Below, piece after piece: positions 51,594 to 60,984 of a stretch of 64,000 nucleotides of DNA. Source of the DNA: Lutimonas saemankumensis (GTDB taxonomy: Bacteria > Bacteroidota > Bacteroidia > Flavobacteriales > Flavobacteriaceae); the NCBI RefSeq assembly GCF_020171465.1, contig NZ_JAIUZR010000003.1, positions 434,001 to 498,000 on the forward strand. Reading direction: 5' to 3'. The notes under the pieces were generated by a model. The model was not told the DNA's origin. It did not search any database and worked only from the letters and a program-made list of their open reading frames with translations. Every line of letters starts with the position of its first letter. The first letter of the stretch is position 1. The position numbers and the translations under genes were made by a program.

Positions 51594-54500
51594 ATGAAAA
51601 AAGTTATAAGTTATTTGTCTTCAATGCGGTTTACCGCGGTTTTGTTTTTCCTTTTTGCGGCCGCTATGGCCATTTCAACTTTTATTGAGAATGACTACGG
51701 CACTCAAACGGCCAAGGCGCTTGTTTACAATGCCTGGTGGTTCGAACTGATCATGTTGCTTTTTATGGTCAATTTTATTGGAAACATCAAAAAATATGAA
51801 CTTCTTCAAAAAAAGAAACTTCCTGTTTTAATGTTTCACCTTTCCTTTGTTTTAATTATTCTTGGTGCGGGCATTACCAGGTACGTCAGTTATGAGGGTA
51901 TTATGCCCATCTTTGAAGGTGAGACTACCAATAAAATTTTGTCGGATAAAGCCTATATCGATATACACATTGATGATGATAAGGAGCAGAAAGCACCCAT
52001 GTATGAGCATTATTTATTTGCCTCAACTTACGGTAACAGCAGTAATTTCATTTATAACACCTCGAGATTTCTGAACTGGATACGTGGTGGTAATGATTTT
52101 TCAATAAAGACCGATTTCAAAGGTGAGCCGGTAGAGATCAATTATGTGGATTATATCCCGAACGCCTATGAGGAGTTTCAACGGGATGAAAATGGCCAGG
52201 ATTACCTTAAAATTGTTGAATCCGGTGGTGACGGAAGGCACGAACACTACATCAGGTCAGGACAAACTCTGAATTTGCATAACTCTCTTTTCTCTTTTGA
52301 GAACCAAACCAAAGGAGCAATAAATATTTTTACGGTTAACGATACCTTAAGAATTCAGGCCCCTGCGAACGGTGAGTTTATGATCATGGCGAGTCAGACA
52401 CAAGGCGCCGTTGTTCAAGATTCCATCCAGACATTTAACCTTAGGTCCTTATATCGAATAGGAGGGAATCAATTTGTTGTTCCCGAACCAGCCATCAAGG
52501 GAAAAATGGCCCTGGTTTCAGGGAACAAGGATGAGCATCCAAATGATATGGTAGAAGTTGAGGTGATTACAAAAGAAACCAGCCAAAAAATTAAATTGTT
52601 TGGAAATTCTTTGCAGGTCTCTCGTCCTATCGTTTTTTCTCAGGACGGGTTGAATTTTAGATTGCGTTATGGATCAAAACAATTTCAGATACCTTTTTCA
52701 GTAAAATTGCGAGATTTTCAGTTGGAGCGCTATCCGGGTTCCATGAGTCCAAAATCCTATGCAAGCGAGATCACGGTTGTTGATGGTGAGGATGTTTTTG
52801 ACTTTAGAATATTTATGAATCATGTGCTGGATCATAAAGGATACAGATTCTTTCAGTCCAGTTATAATGATCAGGGAGAAGTGGAGCAGACCTTCTTATC
52901 TGTTAATTACGATACCGCAGGAACATGGACCTCTTATGTAGGGTATTTCTTCTTATTTCTTGGCCTGATTCTTTCACTTATGACAAAAGACACGCGATTT
53001 GGTTCCTTAAGAAAGAATCTGAAAAAATTAAAGAAAAAGAAGGCAAAGCTGGTTATGATCTTTCTTTTAGTCTCGGGAGTTGCCTTTTCACAAAACGGGC
53101 AAAGTTCTTCTCAGGCAGAATTACAGGAGCAAGAACAAGAACATAACCATGATCATGAGCACGTGCAGGAACCGGTCAATTCTGATGAATCGCAGGACGC
53201 TCACGCTGCACATTCAGCAGCCGACCATCAATCGCATGAACAACAATACAGGATCATTGATTCTATCATTGAAGTTCAGACCAGTACCAAGGAGCATTCC
53301 AGAGAATTTGGTAAACTGGTTATTCAGGATGAAGGAGGCAGAATGAAGCCGTTAAACACCTTTGCATCGGAATTATTGAGAAAGGTTAGTAAAAAGGACA
53401 CCTACAAAAATATGGATGCCAATCAGGTGGTTGTTTCCATGTTGACCAACCCCAGAGCCTGGTATTTTGTACCCTTTATTTATATAAAAAGAGAGAACAC
53501 TAAGGTCAGAGACCTGATAGGTATTCCTCATGAACAGAAGTACGCTCGGTTTTCAGATCTTTTTACAGAAAGGGGAGAGTATAAGTTAACAGAAGAAGTT
53601 GGGAAGGCTCATAAGAAAAAGATCAAGGATAAATATGAGGAGAGTATCTTAAATATTGATGGAAGAGCCAACCTGTTGTTTGGCGCCCTTGGAGGATCCA
53701 TATTTAAATTTTTCCCTTTACCAAATGACGAGAATAACAAATGGTTTTCATTCATTGAAGTCAGGCATTCCGGCTTCAAGGGAGAGGATTCTCTTTACGT
53801 GAGCAATATTATACCGTTATATGCCGGCGAAGTGGTAGAGGCTGCCAAGACCAAAGATTATTCAACTGCAGAAGAGTATCTTGAAAGTATTCATAAATAT
53901 CAGCAGCGATACGGTTCAGAGGTTATGCCTTCAGAACGAAAAGTTGAGCTTGAACTTTTTTATAATGAGTACGATATTTTTAAGTCGCTGTTTGCTTATT
54001 ATATGTATGCCAGTTTACTTATGTTCATCGTGGTGATTGTTAACATTTTTAATGATAAAAAACTCATCCGTATTCTGATAAAGGTATGTACAGGAATCAT
54101 TCTGTTGTTGTTTGTCTATCATACCGTAGGATTAGGCATCCGATGGTATATTTCTGGCCATGCTCCCTGGAGTAACGGTTATGAATCAATGATCTATGTG
54201 TCCTGGGCAACAATGTTCTTTGGAGTTATCTTTGGTAAAAGGTCACCACTGACCCTTGCAGCAACAACATTTGTAACCTCGATGTTGCTAATGGTAGCGC
54301 ACTGGAACTGGATGGACCCGTCCATTGGAAATCTTGTGCCCGTGCTGGATTCGTATTGGTTGATGGTACACGTAGCTATTATTGTTGCAAGTTATGGGCC
54401 ATTTACCATTGGCATGGTGCTGGGAATGCTGGCATTGATCCTCTACATATTCACCACAAAGAAGAACAAGAAAAAGATGAACCTCGCCATTAATGAAATC

Positions 54501-54926
54501 ACAACCATTAATGAAATGTCGTTAACCATTGGTTTGGTTTTACTGACCATAGGAAATTTCCTTGGAGGAATCTGGGCCAATGAAAGCTGGGGTCGATATT
54601 GGGGATGGGACCCAAAGGAAACCTGGGCCCTGATCAGTATCATGGTCTACTCATTTGTTCTGCATATGAGGCTGATCCCGGGATTGAAAAGTAAATACAC
54701 CTTTAATATGGTTGCTGTATTCGCGTTTGCCTCGATTTTGATGACCTATTTAGGTGTGAATCATTTACTATCCGGTTTGCATTCTTATGCTGCTGGTGAG
54801 TCGGCTGCGGTTCCAAACCAGATCTGGGGATGGTTACTTATATCTTTGATTTTAAGTATCTTAGCATACTTTAAATTCAACAGGTTTTACAAAAAAAAGG
54901 CAAAGAAAAAAACTAAGAAAAAATGA
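51594..54926 (+). CDS. ccsBA: Fused ResB-CcsA cytochrome c maturation protein
   Basis: System II haem exporter and cytochrome c synthase, 1110 residues. The ResB half (about 1-480) has N-terminal helices, a large periplasmic domain and a return helix. A second signal-like helix (about 483-500) is followed by a His- and acid-rich linker (about 515-555, HNHDHEHVQE then HAAHSAADHQSHE). The CcsA half from about 790 has GHAPWSNGYESM, LMVHVAIIVASYG and the haem-handling motif WGRYWGWDPKETWALI (Trp at about 999). It would mature the cytochromes encoded divergently. The glutathione peroxidase gene overlaps its stop by 4 bases. Confidence 0.93.
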   Translation: MKKVISYLSSMRFTAVLFFLFAAAMAISTFIENDYGTQTAKALVYNAWWFELIMLLFMVNFIGNIKKYELLQKKKLPVLMFHLSFVLIILGAGITRYVSYEGIMPIFEGETTNKILSDKAYIDIHIDDDKEQKAPMYEHYLFASTYGNSSNFIYNTSRFLNWIRGGNDFSIKTDFKGEPVEINYVDYIPNAYEEFQRDENGQDYLKIVESGGDGRHEHYIRSGQTLNLHNSLFSFENQTKGAINIFTVNDTLRIQAPANGEFMIMASQTQGAVVQDSIQTFNLRSLYRIGGNQFVVPEPAIKGKMALVSGNKDEHPNDMVEVEVITKETSQKIKLFGNSLQVSRPIVFSQDGLNFRLRYGSKQFQIPFSVKLRDFQLERYPGSMSPKSYASEITVVDGEDVFDFRIFMNHVLDHKGYRFFQSSYNDQGEVEQTFLSVNYDTAGTWTSYVGYFFLFLGLILSLMTKDTRFGSLRKNLKKLKKKKAKLVMIFLLVSGVAFSQNGQSSSQAELQEQEQEHNHDHEHVQEPVNSDESQDAHAAHSAADHQSHEQQYRIIDSIIEVQTSTKEHSREFGKLVIQDEGGRMKPLNTFASELLRKVSKKDTYKNMDANQVVVSMLTNPRAWYFVPFIYIKRENTKVRDLIGIPHEQKYARFSDLFTERGEYKLTEEVGKAHKKKIKDKYEESILNIDGRANLLFGALGGSIFKFFPLPNDENNKWFSFIEVRHSGFKGEDSLYVSNIIPLYAGEVVEAAKTKDYSTAEEYLESIHKYQQRYGSEVMPSERKVELELFYNEYDIFKSLFAYYMYASLLMFIVVIVNIFNDKKLIRILIKVCTGIILLLFVYHTVGLGIRWYISGHAPWSNGYESMIYVSWATMFFGVIFGKRSPLTLAATTFVTSMLLMVAHWNWMDPSIGNLVPVLDSYWLMVHVAIIVASYGPFTIGMVLGMLALILYIFTTKKNKKKMNLAINEITTINEMSLTIGLVLLTIGNFLGGIWANESWGRYWGWDPKETWALISIMVYSFVLHMRLIPGLKSKYTFNMVAVFAFASILMTYLGVNHLLSGLHSYAAGESAAVPNQIWGWLLISLILSILAYFKFNRFYKKKAKKKTKKK

Positions 54927-55522
54927 AAAAATCAATTTTAGTGCTTTCACTTATCCTTGTGGTATTGGGCGCTTGCAAGAAAGAAACCAAGGAGGATCAA
55001 AAAGCAGAGGTGATGAAAGAAGAAACTGCAAACCAGGACACTGAAAACATTTATCAGTTTCAGGTGGAGGACCTTTACGGGGAGGCATTTGACTTTTCTA
55101 ATTTAAAAGGAAAGAAAATTATGGTGGTTAATACAGCATCAGAATGTGGTTTGACCCCTCAGTATGCCGAGCTTCAAAAATTATATGATACCTATAAGGA
55201 TCAAAACTTTGTGATAGTAGGGTTTCCGGCAAATAATTTTGGAGGCCAGGAACCAGGAACCAATATGGAAATAGCATCGTTTTGTAAAGAGAATTATGGA
55301 GTGACCTTCCCGATGATGTCGAAGATTTCAGTGAAAGGAGCTGACATGCATGAGGTTTATCATTTTTTAACCGAAAAAAGTAAAAACGGATTACAGGATT
55401 CTGAGGTTTCCTGGAACTTTCAAAAATATTTATTAAATGAAAAAGGTGAGCTGGCGATGGTTTTAGAGCCACGGACCCTACCAACCGATTCTAAAGTTAT
55501 AGATTGGATCGAGACCAAATAA
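54923..55522 (+). CDS. Glutathione peroxidase family lipoprotein
   Basis: Thiol peroxidase of the GPx family, 199 residues. The lipoprotein signal has lipid Cys 18 (VLGACKK), followed by a charged linker. The GPx domain starts near residue 43 (IYQFQVEDLYG), with the active site NTASECGLTPQY (peroxidatic Cys 75 in place of selenocysteine), FPANNFGGQEPG (Gln), and VSWNFQKYL (Trp-Asn), so the catalytic set is complete. It probably uses thioredoxin-like reductants. It is coupled to ccsBA (ATGA overlap), suggesting protection of the envelope during haem handling or respiration. Confidence 0.92.
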   Translation: MKKSILVLSLILVVLGACKKETKEDQKAEVMKEETANQDTENIYQFQVEDLYGEAFDFSNLKGKKIMVVNTASECGLTPQYAELQKLYDTYKDQNFVIVGFPANNFGGQEPGTNMEIASFCKENYGVTFPMMSKISVKGADMHEVYHFLTEKSKNGLQDSEVSWNFQKYLLNEKGELAMVLEPRTLPTDSKVIDWIETK

Positions 55523-55565
55523 AAGACGGTACATACAGGATTCAGATTGCTTTTAAAAAATCAAG

Positions 55566-55594
55566 ACACCTTCAAAATTCGGAGGTGTTTTTTT
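55566..55594 (+). terminator. Intrinsic terminator after the GPx gene
   Basis: Arms ACACCTTC (55566-55573) and GGAGGTGT (55581-55588), one G-T pair, 7-base loop, then T to 55594. It closes the ccsBA-gpx operon. Confidence 0.85.
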
Positions 55595-55680
55595 GTCATT
55601 AATGTTTGTAGAAAAGCCATAAACCCATTAGCTTCGTAATTCATCCTAATCCTGAATAAATAAATTTTATAAACGTCATA

Positions 55681-58104
55681 TTGCCCATTCCCCTGCAAAA
55701 GTTGTTTACCTATAAAATAACTGAGGCAGAGGCTGATTTTATAGAAATCGGAACCAGGGTGGCTGTTCCGTTTGGAAAGTCAAAGATCTACACAGCGATT
55801 GTTTTTGAAAAGCACCAGGAAGAGCCTACAGCGTACGAGGCCAAAGACATCTATCAGATACTGGACGAATTCCCATTAGTGACCCAATCACAGTTACAAC
55901 AGTGGGAATGGATCGCTTCCTATTATATGTGCTCTCTTGGCGATGTATTGCGTGCAAGCCTTCCTAAAGCTTTTTTGCTTGAAAGCGAAACGCTGGTGCT
56001 GAAAAGAGTAGATTTTGATCAGGAAGAAACTCTTAATGATGAAGAATACATGATATGGGAGGCTTTGGAGCAAGAGGCCAGGTTAAAGATTCATGACATC
56101 AGTAAAATTCTGGATAAGAAAGGTGTTTTATCCGTTATCAATGGCCTTTTAGCCAAAGATGCCATTGAAGTCAAAGAAGAGATCTTTGAACAATATAAAC
56201 CGAAGTATGTTAAATATGTGGATCTTACTTCGAGGTATCAGTTGGAAGAAGAATTACACCAATTACTAGATGGCTTGGGTAGGGCCCCTAAACAAAGAGA
56301 GATAATGCTAAATTTTTTTCAGCTCAAACAGGGGACAAAGGAACCGGTTTTATTGAAAGAGTTAAAGGAAAAAAGCCAGGCTTCTTCAGGTGTAATAAAA
56401 AGTCTTGTGGACAAGGGGATTTTTGAAATCATTGAGGTCAGGGAAGACAGGGTTTCGTTTCAAACCGAATCTCGTCCCATCCATGAGCTGAATGACTGGC
56501 AGTCAGACGCATTAGGAAAAATAAGGGAAGTTTTTAAAGAAAAGGAAGTCTGTTTGTTACACGGTGTGACTTCAAGCGGTAAGACGGAAATCTACACCCA
56601 TCTGATCGCTGATGCCCTTAAGAAGGGTAAACAGGTGCTTTACCTGCTACCTGAAATCGCTTTAACAACCCATATCATAAGCAGATTGCAGCTTTTTTTT
56701 GGGGAGAGCATCTCTGTGTTTCACTCCAGGTATTCTGTTGACGAAAGGGTAGAGGTCTGGAATAATTTATTGAACAATTCTGAAAAAGCGCAAATAGTAC
56801 TTGGAGCTCGCTCCTCAGTATTGCTTCCATTTAGCAATTTAGGTTTGATCATTGTTGATGAAGAGCATGAATCCTCGTTTAAGCAGTTTGAGCCTGCTCC
56901 CCGATATCATGCCCGTGATACAGCCATTTTACTCGGTAAAATTCACGGTGCAAATGTAGTTTTGGGAAGTGCCACACCTTCTATCGAAACTTTTTATAAT
57001 GCTCAACAGGGTAAATACGGTTATGTAAGGCTGGACAGGCGTTATGGAGATGTTTTGCTTCCGGAGATTGAGTTGGTGGATATCAAGGAAAAGCACAGAA
57101 AGAAGCGAATGAAGGGGCATTTTTCTGATCGATTACTAGCCCTGATGGAGGAAGCGCTTTCTGAAAAGGAGCAGATTATACTTTTTCAAAACAGGCGGGG
57201 TTATTCCCCGGTTGTGGAATGCAGTACCTGTGGCGTTGCCCCCCAGTGCCCCAACTGCGATGTAAGTTTGACCTATCACAAATTCAATAATGAATTAAAA
57301 TGTCACTATTGTGGCTATCAGCAAGGGCTTCCACGAACCTGTCCTGCCTGTGAAAACCCTACGCTTGATACCAAAGGTTTTGGAACCGAGCAGATAGAGC
57401 TTGAATTGCAGGAACTGTTTCCTGATTCAAATATTGCGAGAATGGACCTTGATACCACCAGAGGTAAATACAGTTATCAAAAACTTTTAAGATCCTTTCA
57501 TGAACGGGATATTGATATACTGGTGGGAACCCAAATGCTTACCAAGGGCCTAGACTTTAAGAATGTGACCCTTGTTGGCGTGCTGAATGCTGACAACCTA
57601 TTGAATTTTCCTGATTTCAGGGCCCATGAAAGGACCTATCAACTTATGGTTCAGGTTTCAGGAAGGGCCGGCAGAGATCAGAAAAGGGGTAAAGTAGCCA
57701 TTCAAAGTTTTAACCCCTATCATCAGATTCTTCAACAAGTCACAACACATGATTATAAGGGAATGTATGAGGATCAGATGAATGAACGCCATCAGTTTTC
57801 TTACCCGCCATTGGTTCGACTGATTCGTATTACCTTAAAACATAAAGACTTGATCAAGGTTGATGCTGCCGCTAACTGGATGGGAAAATCACTCAGTAAT
57901 AGCTTTGGAGATCAGATTCTGGGGCCAACCAGCCCTTCGATAGGAAGAATCAGAAATAAGTATTTAAAAACCATTTTGATCAAGCTCCCTGCCAACAAGT
58001 CTTTAAATGCGCCAAAACAACTTATCTCAACAATAAAGGACTCATTTATGGCGATATCAGAATTCAGGTCGGTTCAGGTTATTATCGATGTAGACTGTTA
58101 TTGA
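55681..58104 (+). CDS. priA: Primosomal protein N' (PriA helicase)
   Basis: Replication-restart helicase of at least 807 residues. Walker A is LLHGVTSSGKTE (about residues 292-303), DEEH box IIVDEEHESSFKQ, an eight-Cys zinc module between CSTCG and CPACE (about 517-560), VGTQMLTKGLDF and VSGRAGRDQKRG. The first accepted start codon is TTG 55681 (PIPLQKLFTYKI). The family N-terminus appears to continue upstream in frame (NFINVI) to an ATA at 55660, where homologues have Met, and a TAA at 55657 closes the frame. The true start may be ATA or a mutated ATG. Confidence 0.94.
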   Translation: MPIPLQKLFTYKITEAEADFIEIGTRVAVPFGKSKIYTAIVFEKHQEEPTAYEAKDIYQILDEFPLVTQSQLQQWEWIASYYMCSLGDVLRASLPKAFLLESETLVLKRVDFDQEETLNDEEYMIWEALEQEARLKIHDISKILDKKGVLSVINGLLAKDAIEVKEEIFEQYKPKYVKYVDLTSRYQLEEELHQLLDGLGRAPKQREIMLNFFQLKQGTKEPVLLKELKEKSQASSGVIKSLVDKGIFEIIEVREDRVSFQTESRPIHELNDWQSDALGKIREVFKEKEVCLLHGVTSSGKTEIYTHLIADALKKGKQVLYLLPEIALTTHIISRLQLFFGESISVFHSRYSVDERVEVWNNLLNNSEKAQIVLGARSSVLLPFSNLGLIIVDEEHESSFKQFEPAPRYHARDTAILLGKIHGANVVLGSATPSIETFYNAQQGKYGYVRLDRRYGDVLLPEIELVDIKEKHRKKRMKGHFSDRLLALMEEALSEKEQIILFQNRRGYSPVVECSTCGVAPQCPNCDVSLTYHKFNNELKCHYCGYQQGLPRTCPACENPTLDTKGFGTEQIELELQELFPDSNIARMDLDTTRGKYSYQKLLRSFHERDIDILVGTQMLTKGLDFKNVTLVGVLNADNLLNFPDFRAHERTYQLMVQVSGRAGRDQKRGKVAIQSFNPYHQILQQVTTHDYKGMYEDQMNERHQFSYPPLVRLIRITLKHKDLIKVDAAANWMGKSLSNSFGDQILGPTSPSIGRIRNKYLKTILIKLPANKSLNAPKQLISTIKDSFMAISEFRSVQVIIDVDCY

Positions 58105-58155
58105 TCAGGAAGCATGCTTAGGGATCAGTCATCACTTTTAAAGATCCGTCAGCAC

Positions 58156-59073
58156 TTACTGACCTGCAGATGCTTTTTTATTTTTGATCCATTCTTTTCT
58201 GAGATCGGAAGACACCATCCCGGTTCCGTCGTGCTTCCACCCGGGAGGTTTAATCAGGTAGAGCAGTTTGTTGCCAAACGAAGTTTTGGAACTTACCACA
58301 TCTTTAAACATCAGATACCATTCCAAAAAGGCTATTTTAACGGGGTTGTAGGTGTCAATGTTCTTGACCAGCCCATAAACCGGTTTTTCTACTTCGGGCT
58401 CAAAAGTTCCAAACATTTTGTCCCAGATAATCAGAATTCCTGCATGGTTTCGATCTAAATACTGTGGATTGGTGGCATGGTGAACACGATGGTGCGAAGG
58501 TGTATTGAAAACAGCTTCAAACCACGAGGGTAATTTTTTGATAAGCTCAGTATGAATCCAGTATTGATAGAGCAAACTGATGGACATTTGTGCCAAAATC
58601 ATTATCGGATGGAAACCAAGGACAGCCATGGGCAGCCAAAATACGAAGGACATAAAACTCCCGGACCAGGTTTGCCGAAGTGCTGTACTTAAGTTGTATC
58701 GGCGCGAAGAATGATGCACCACATGGGAAGCCCAGAAAAATCGGTTTTCATGGCTTATCCTGTGAAACCAGTAATAACAGAGGTCATCAGCAAATAGCAC
58801 CAGGATCCAGCCCCACCACACGAAAGGAATCGTAAATATTCTGAAATTCAGGTAGACAAAAGTAAGTATCCCAAAAACCATGGCTTTTGCCAGCAGGCCA
58901 ATAAATACATTGCCCAGGCCCATGGTAATAGATGCCGCTGCATCTTTAAAAGTATAGGCTTTCATTTGATTTTTACTTGTCACAATGATCTCAATGATCA
59001 GCGTCAGAATAAAAAACGGGATCGCATAATGTATCAGGTTTGGAATTTCAGGGATGTTTATTGTTTCTGTCAT
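58156..59073 (-). CDS. Sterol desaturase / fatty acid hydroxylase family protein
   Basis: Membrane di-iron oxygenase-type protein of 305 residues with about five helices. The histidine boxes are complete: WFHRISHENRFFWASHVVHHSS (HxxxH and HxxHH, about residues 102-122), HTELI, and HRVHHATNPQYLDRNHAG (about 191-210), followed by WDKMFGTF. Substrates in this family include sterols, carotenoids, sphingoid and ornithine lipids, so the substrate is open. It is monocistronic on the minus strand, converging with priA. Confidence 0.9.
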   Translation of the reverse strand: MTETINIPEIPNLIHYAIPFFILTLIIEIIVTSKNQMKAYTFKDAAASITMGLGNVFIGLLAKAMVFGILTFVYLNFRIFTIPFVWWGWILVLFADDLCYYWFHRISHENRFFWASHVVHHSSRRYNLSTALRQTWSGSFMSFVFWLPMAVLGFHPIMILAQMSISLLYQYWIHTELIKKLPSWFEAVFNTPSHHRVHHATNPQYLDRNHAGILIIWDKMFGTFEPEVEKPVYGLVKNIDTYNPVKIAFLEWYLMFKDVVSSKTSFGNKLLYLIKPPGWKHDGTGMVSSDLRKEWIKNKKASAGQ

Positions 59074-59150
59074 ATCTCATTCGTCATTCAATTTTACAAT
59101 AATTAATGCGAATATAAAAAGAACCAAATAAATTTCTGCATCCACAAAAA

Positions 59151-59175
59151 AAGCCGGATTAGTTACTAATCCGGC
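59151..59175 (-). terminator. Terminator of the rpsF-rpsR-rplI operon
   Basis: Perfect arms GCCGGATTAG (59153-59162) and CTAATCCGGC (59166-59175) around a 3-base loop. On the minus strand it runs into TTTTTTT. It is 40 bases beyond the rplI stop. Confidence 0.92.
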
Positions 59176-59186
59176 CTTTATATTAA

Positions 59187-59204
59187 AAAGGTTTTCGAAC
59201 CTTT
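59187..59204 (-). other. Short hairpin directly after rplI
   Basis: Arms AAAGGTT (59187-59193) and AACCTTT (59198-59204) enclose TTCG (CGAA on the minus strand). It lies 12 bases after the rplI stop and just before the main terminator; it may protect the 3' end of the transcript. Confidence 0.5.
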
Positions 59205-59216
59205 AATCTTTAGTTG

Positions 59217-59666
59217 TTATTTTTCAGCAACAACTTCAAACGGTAGATCAACAATGACATCTCTGTGCAATCTGACAGATGCATTGTATTTTCCAAGTCT
59301 TTTAACCAATCCACCGGCGATTGAGATGAATTTCTTCTCAATTTCCTGACCTTCAGTCGCCAATGCTTCAGCAACATTCGCATTACTTACAGATCCGAAA
59401 AGTTTATCACCTTCACCAGTTTTGGCAGTAATCTTTAATTCAAGTGCTTTTAAAGCTTCTGCAGCCTTATTCGCCTCTTTAACAATATTCTGCTCTTTGT
59501 AGGCTCTTTGCTTCAACGTTTCAGCCAAAACTTTTTTAGCTGAACTGGTAGCTAATACTGCATATCCCTGAGGGATCAAATAGTTACGTCCGTAACCACT
59601 CTTTACAGTTACCACATCATCTTTAAATCCTAAATTAGCTACGTCTTGTTTTAATATTAGTTCCAT
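59217..59666 (-). CDS. rplI: 50S ribosomal protein L9
   Basis: Ribosomal protein of 149 residues, normal length. The N-terminal rRNA-binding domain begins MELILKQDVANLGFKDDVVTV (motif region), with GYGRNYLIPQGYA (about 24-36). A long connecting helix (about 45-75) leads to the C-terminal domain with GEGDKLFGSVSNANVAEAL. It is last gene of the rpsF-rpsR-rplI operon, 15 bases after rpsR. Confidence 0.98.
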   Translation of the reverse strand: MELILKQDVANLGFKDDVVTVKSGYGRNYLIPQGYAVLATSSAKKVLAETLKQRAYKEQNIVKEANKAAEALKALELKITAKTGEGDKLFGSVSNANVAEALATEGQEIEKKFISIAGGLVKRLGKYNASVRLHRDVIVDLPFEVVAEK

Positions 59667-59681
59667 AATCGATCCGGTTTA

Positions 59682-59978
59682 TTATTTTAACATATCACCT
59701 ACATATGGCATTAAAGCCAAATGACGCGCTCTTTTAATTGCCTGAGAAACTTTACGCTGGTATTTCAACGAAGTCCCGGTAAGTCTACGAGGAAGAATTT
59801 TACCTTGCTCATTTACCAAATACATCAAGAAATCAGCATCCTTGTAATCAATATACTTGATACCATTCTTCTTGAAACGACAGTACTTTACTTTTACCTT
59901 AGTATCGATTTCCAAAGGAGTAAGATATCTTATCTCTCCTTTGCTTCCTCCTTTAGCTTGTTGTTCTAATGTAGCCAT
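59682..59978 (-). CDS. rpsR: 30S ribosomal protein S18
   Basis: Ribosomal protein of 98 residues. It has the Bacteroidota-type N-terminal extension ([20 protein letters not shown]), then [51 protein letters not shown] (core, shown in part). It overlaps the rpsF stop by 1 base, so translation is coupled. Confidence 0.98.
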   Translation of the reverse strand: MATLEQQAKGGSKGEIRYLTPLEIDTKVKVKYCRFKKNGIKYIDYKDADFLMYLVNEQGKILPRRLTGTSLKYQRKVSQAIKRARHLALMPYVGDMLK

Positions 59979-60325
59979 TATTTTTTCGGATTACCAGATT
60001 TAACTCTTTCTTTTCTCTTCTCAGCCCAGGCAGCAGCATGCTTGTCTAACTTTACAGTCAGGTATCTCATGATACTGTCATCTCTTCTAAATTCAAGTTC
60101 AAAAGGTGCGATTGCATCTCCAGGACATTTGAATTCGAACAAATGATAAAATCCGGTCTTTTTCTTTTGGATTGGATAGGCCAGTTTTTTTAAGCCCCAA
60201 TCTTCTTTCCAAATCATTTCGGCACCTTTAGAAACCAAGTAGTCCTCAAACTTCTTTACTGTTTCCTTTACCTGAGTATCAGATAAAACGGGATTCAAAA
60301 TGAAAACAGTTTCGTAATGATTCAT
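59978..60325 (-). CDS. rpsF: 30S ribosomal protein S6
   Basis: Ribosomal protein of 115 residues, first gene of the operon. Marks: [16 protein letters not shown] at the start, [23 protein letters not shown] (about 43-65, in part) and [13 protein letters not shown]6 pairs with S18 on the 16S rRNA platform, in keeping with the adjacent genes. A -7 box lies at 60359-60366. Confidence 0.98.
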   Translation of the reverse strand: MNHYETVFILNPVLSDTQVKETVKKFEDYLVSKGAEMIWKEDWGLKKLAYPIQKKKTGFYHLFEFKCPGDAIAPFELEFRRDDSIMRYLTVKLDKHAAAWAEKRKERVKSGNPKK

Positions 60326-60358
60326 AATACTAGTATTAATTGTTAAATTTTAAGCGTG

Positions 60359-60366
60359 CAAATATA
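60359..60366 (-). promoter_or_regulatory. Putative -7 box of the rpsF operon
   Basis: The minus strand reads TATATTTG, a full TAnnTTTG match. Transcription would start near 60353, about 28 bases before the rpsF ATG. I did not find an S6:S18 autoregulatory leader structure in that short leader. Confidence 0.5.
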
Positions 60367-60459
60367 CAATATTATTTTTGTTTTTATTTACTTTTGCAAC
60401 TTTAAAATTGAATAATCGGTTCTTTTCGGCAAAGGATTGATTTAAAGAAGATAAGAAGG

Positions 60460-60942
60460 ATGAAATATACCAAGCTCAGCAAAGAACAGTTTGAGGAATT
60501 GAATGAAGAATTTGCAGTATTTCTTGCCGCTCAGAGTATTGATGTCAAGGAATGGACAAAGATCAAGGCAGAGAAGCCGGAACTCGCAGATAAGGAGATG
60601 GAGGTTTTTAGTGATTTTGTATGGGAAAAAGTCTTGAGCAAGGCTGGTTATCTTGAACATTTTTCAGCAGATTCACTGAATCTTTTTAAATGTGGGGAAG
60701 AAGCGATTCACAGAATCGTGGTCAAGGTGAATAAAGAAGGAGTTAATTTATTGGAGTCAAAGGACTTTGAATGGCTGCTTGATAACTCAAAGGATCCTCG
60801 TATTGAATATTTAAAAGGTAAAAAGGGATATTCACAAGAGCGTAATATGGAAATTTTTGATTTGATCCAAAAGGGGAGTGTCGTTTCCGATGGAAAATTA
60901 TTTGAAGCGATCCATTCTATGATCTCTGCTCAAAGCAACTAA
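60460..60942 (+). CDS. DUF6495 family protein
   Basis: Cytosolic protein of 160 residues, conserved in Flavobacteriia, function unknown. It opens MKYTKLSKEQFEELNEEFAVFLAAQ (in part) and contains WTKIKAEKPELADKEMEVFSDFVWEKVL (about 32-60, in part), a mixed region with LFKCGEEAIHRIVVKVN, and a helical tail with GYSQERNMEIFDLIQKG. No signal peptide, membrane helix or catalytic motif is visible. It is a single gene between the rpsF operon and the tandem repeats. The family name is from memory of the N-terminal motif. Confidence 0.75.
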   Translation: MKYTKLSKEQFEELNEEFAVFLAAQSIDVKEWTKIKAEKPELADKEMEVFSDFVWEKVLSKAGYLEHFSADSLNLFKCGEEAIHRIVVKVNKEGVNLLESKDFEWLLDNSKDPRIEYLKGKKGYSQERNMEIFDLIQKGSVVSDGKLFEAIHSMISAQSN

Positions 60943-60984
60943 GCCCCTAACATTTTATTTAGGAAAGAATAATCATTCAGACTA

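Noticed and set aside
54923-55522. Selenocysteine-containing glutathione peroxidase
   Set aside because: The active-site codon is TGT (Cys75), and no in-frame TGA or SECIS-like hairpin is needed to read the gene.
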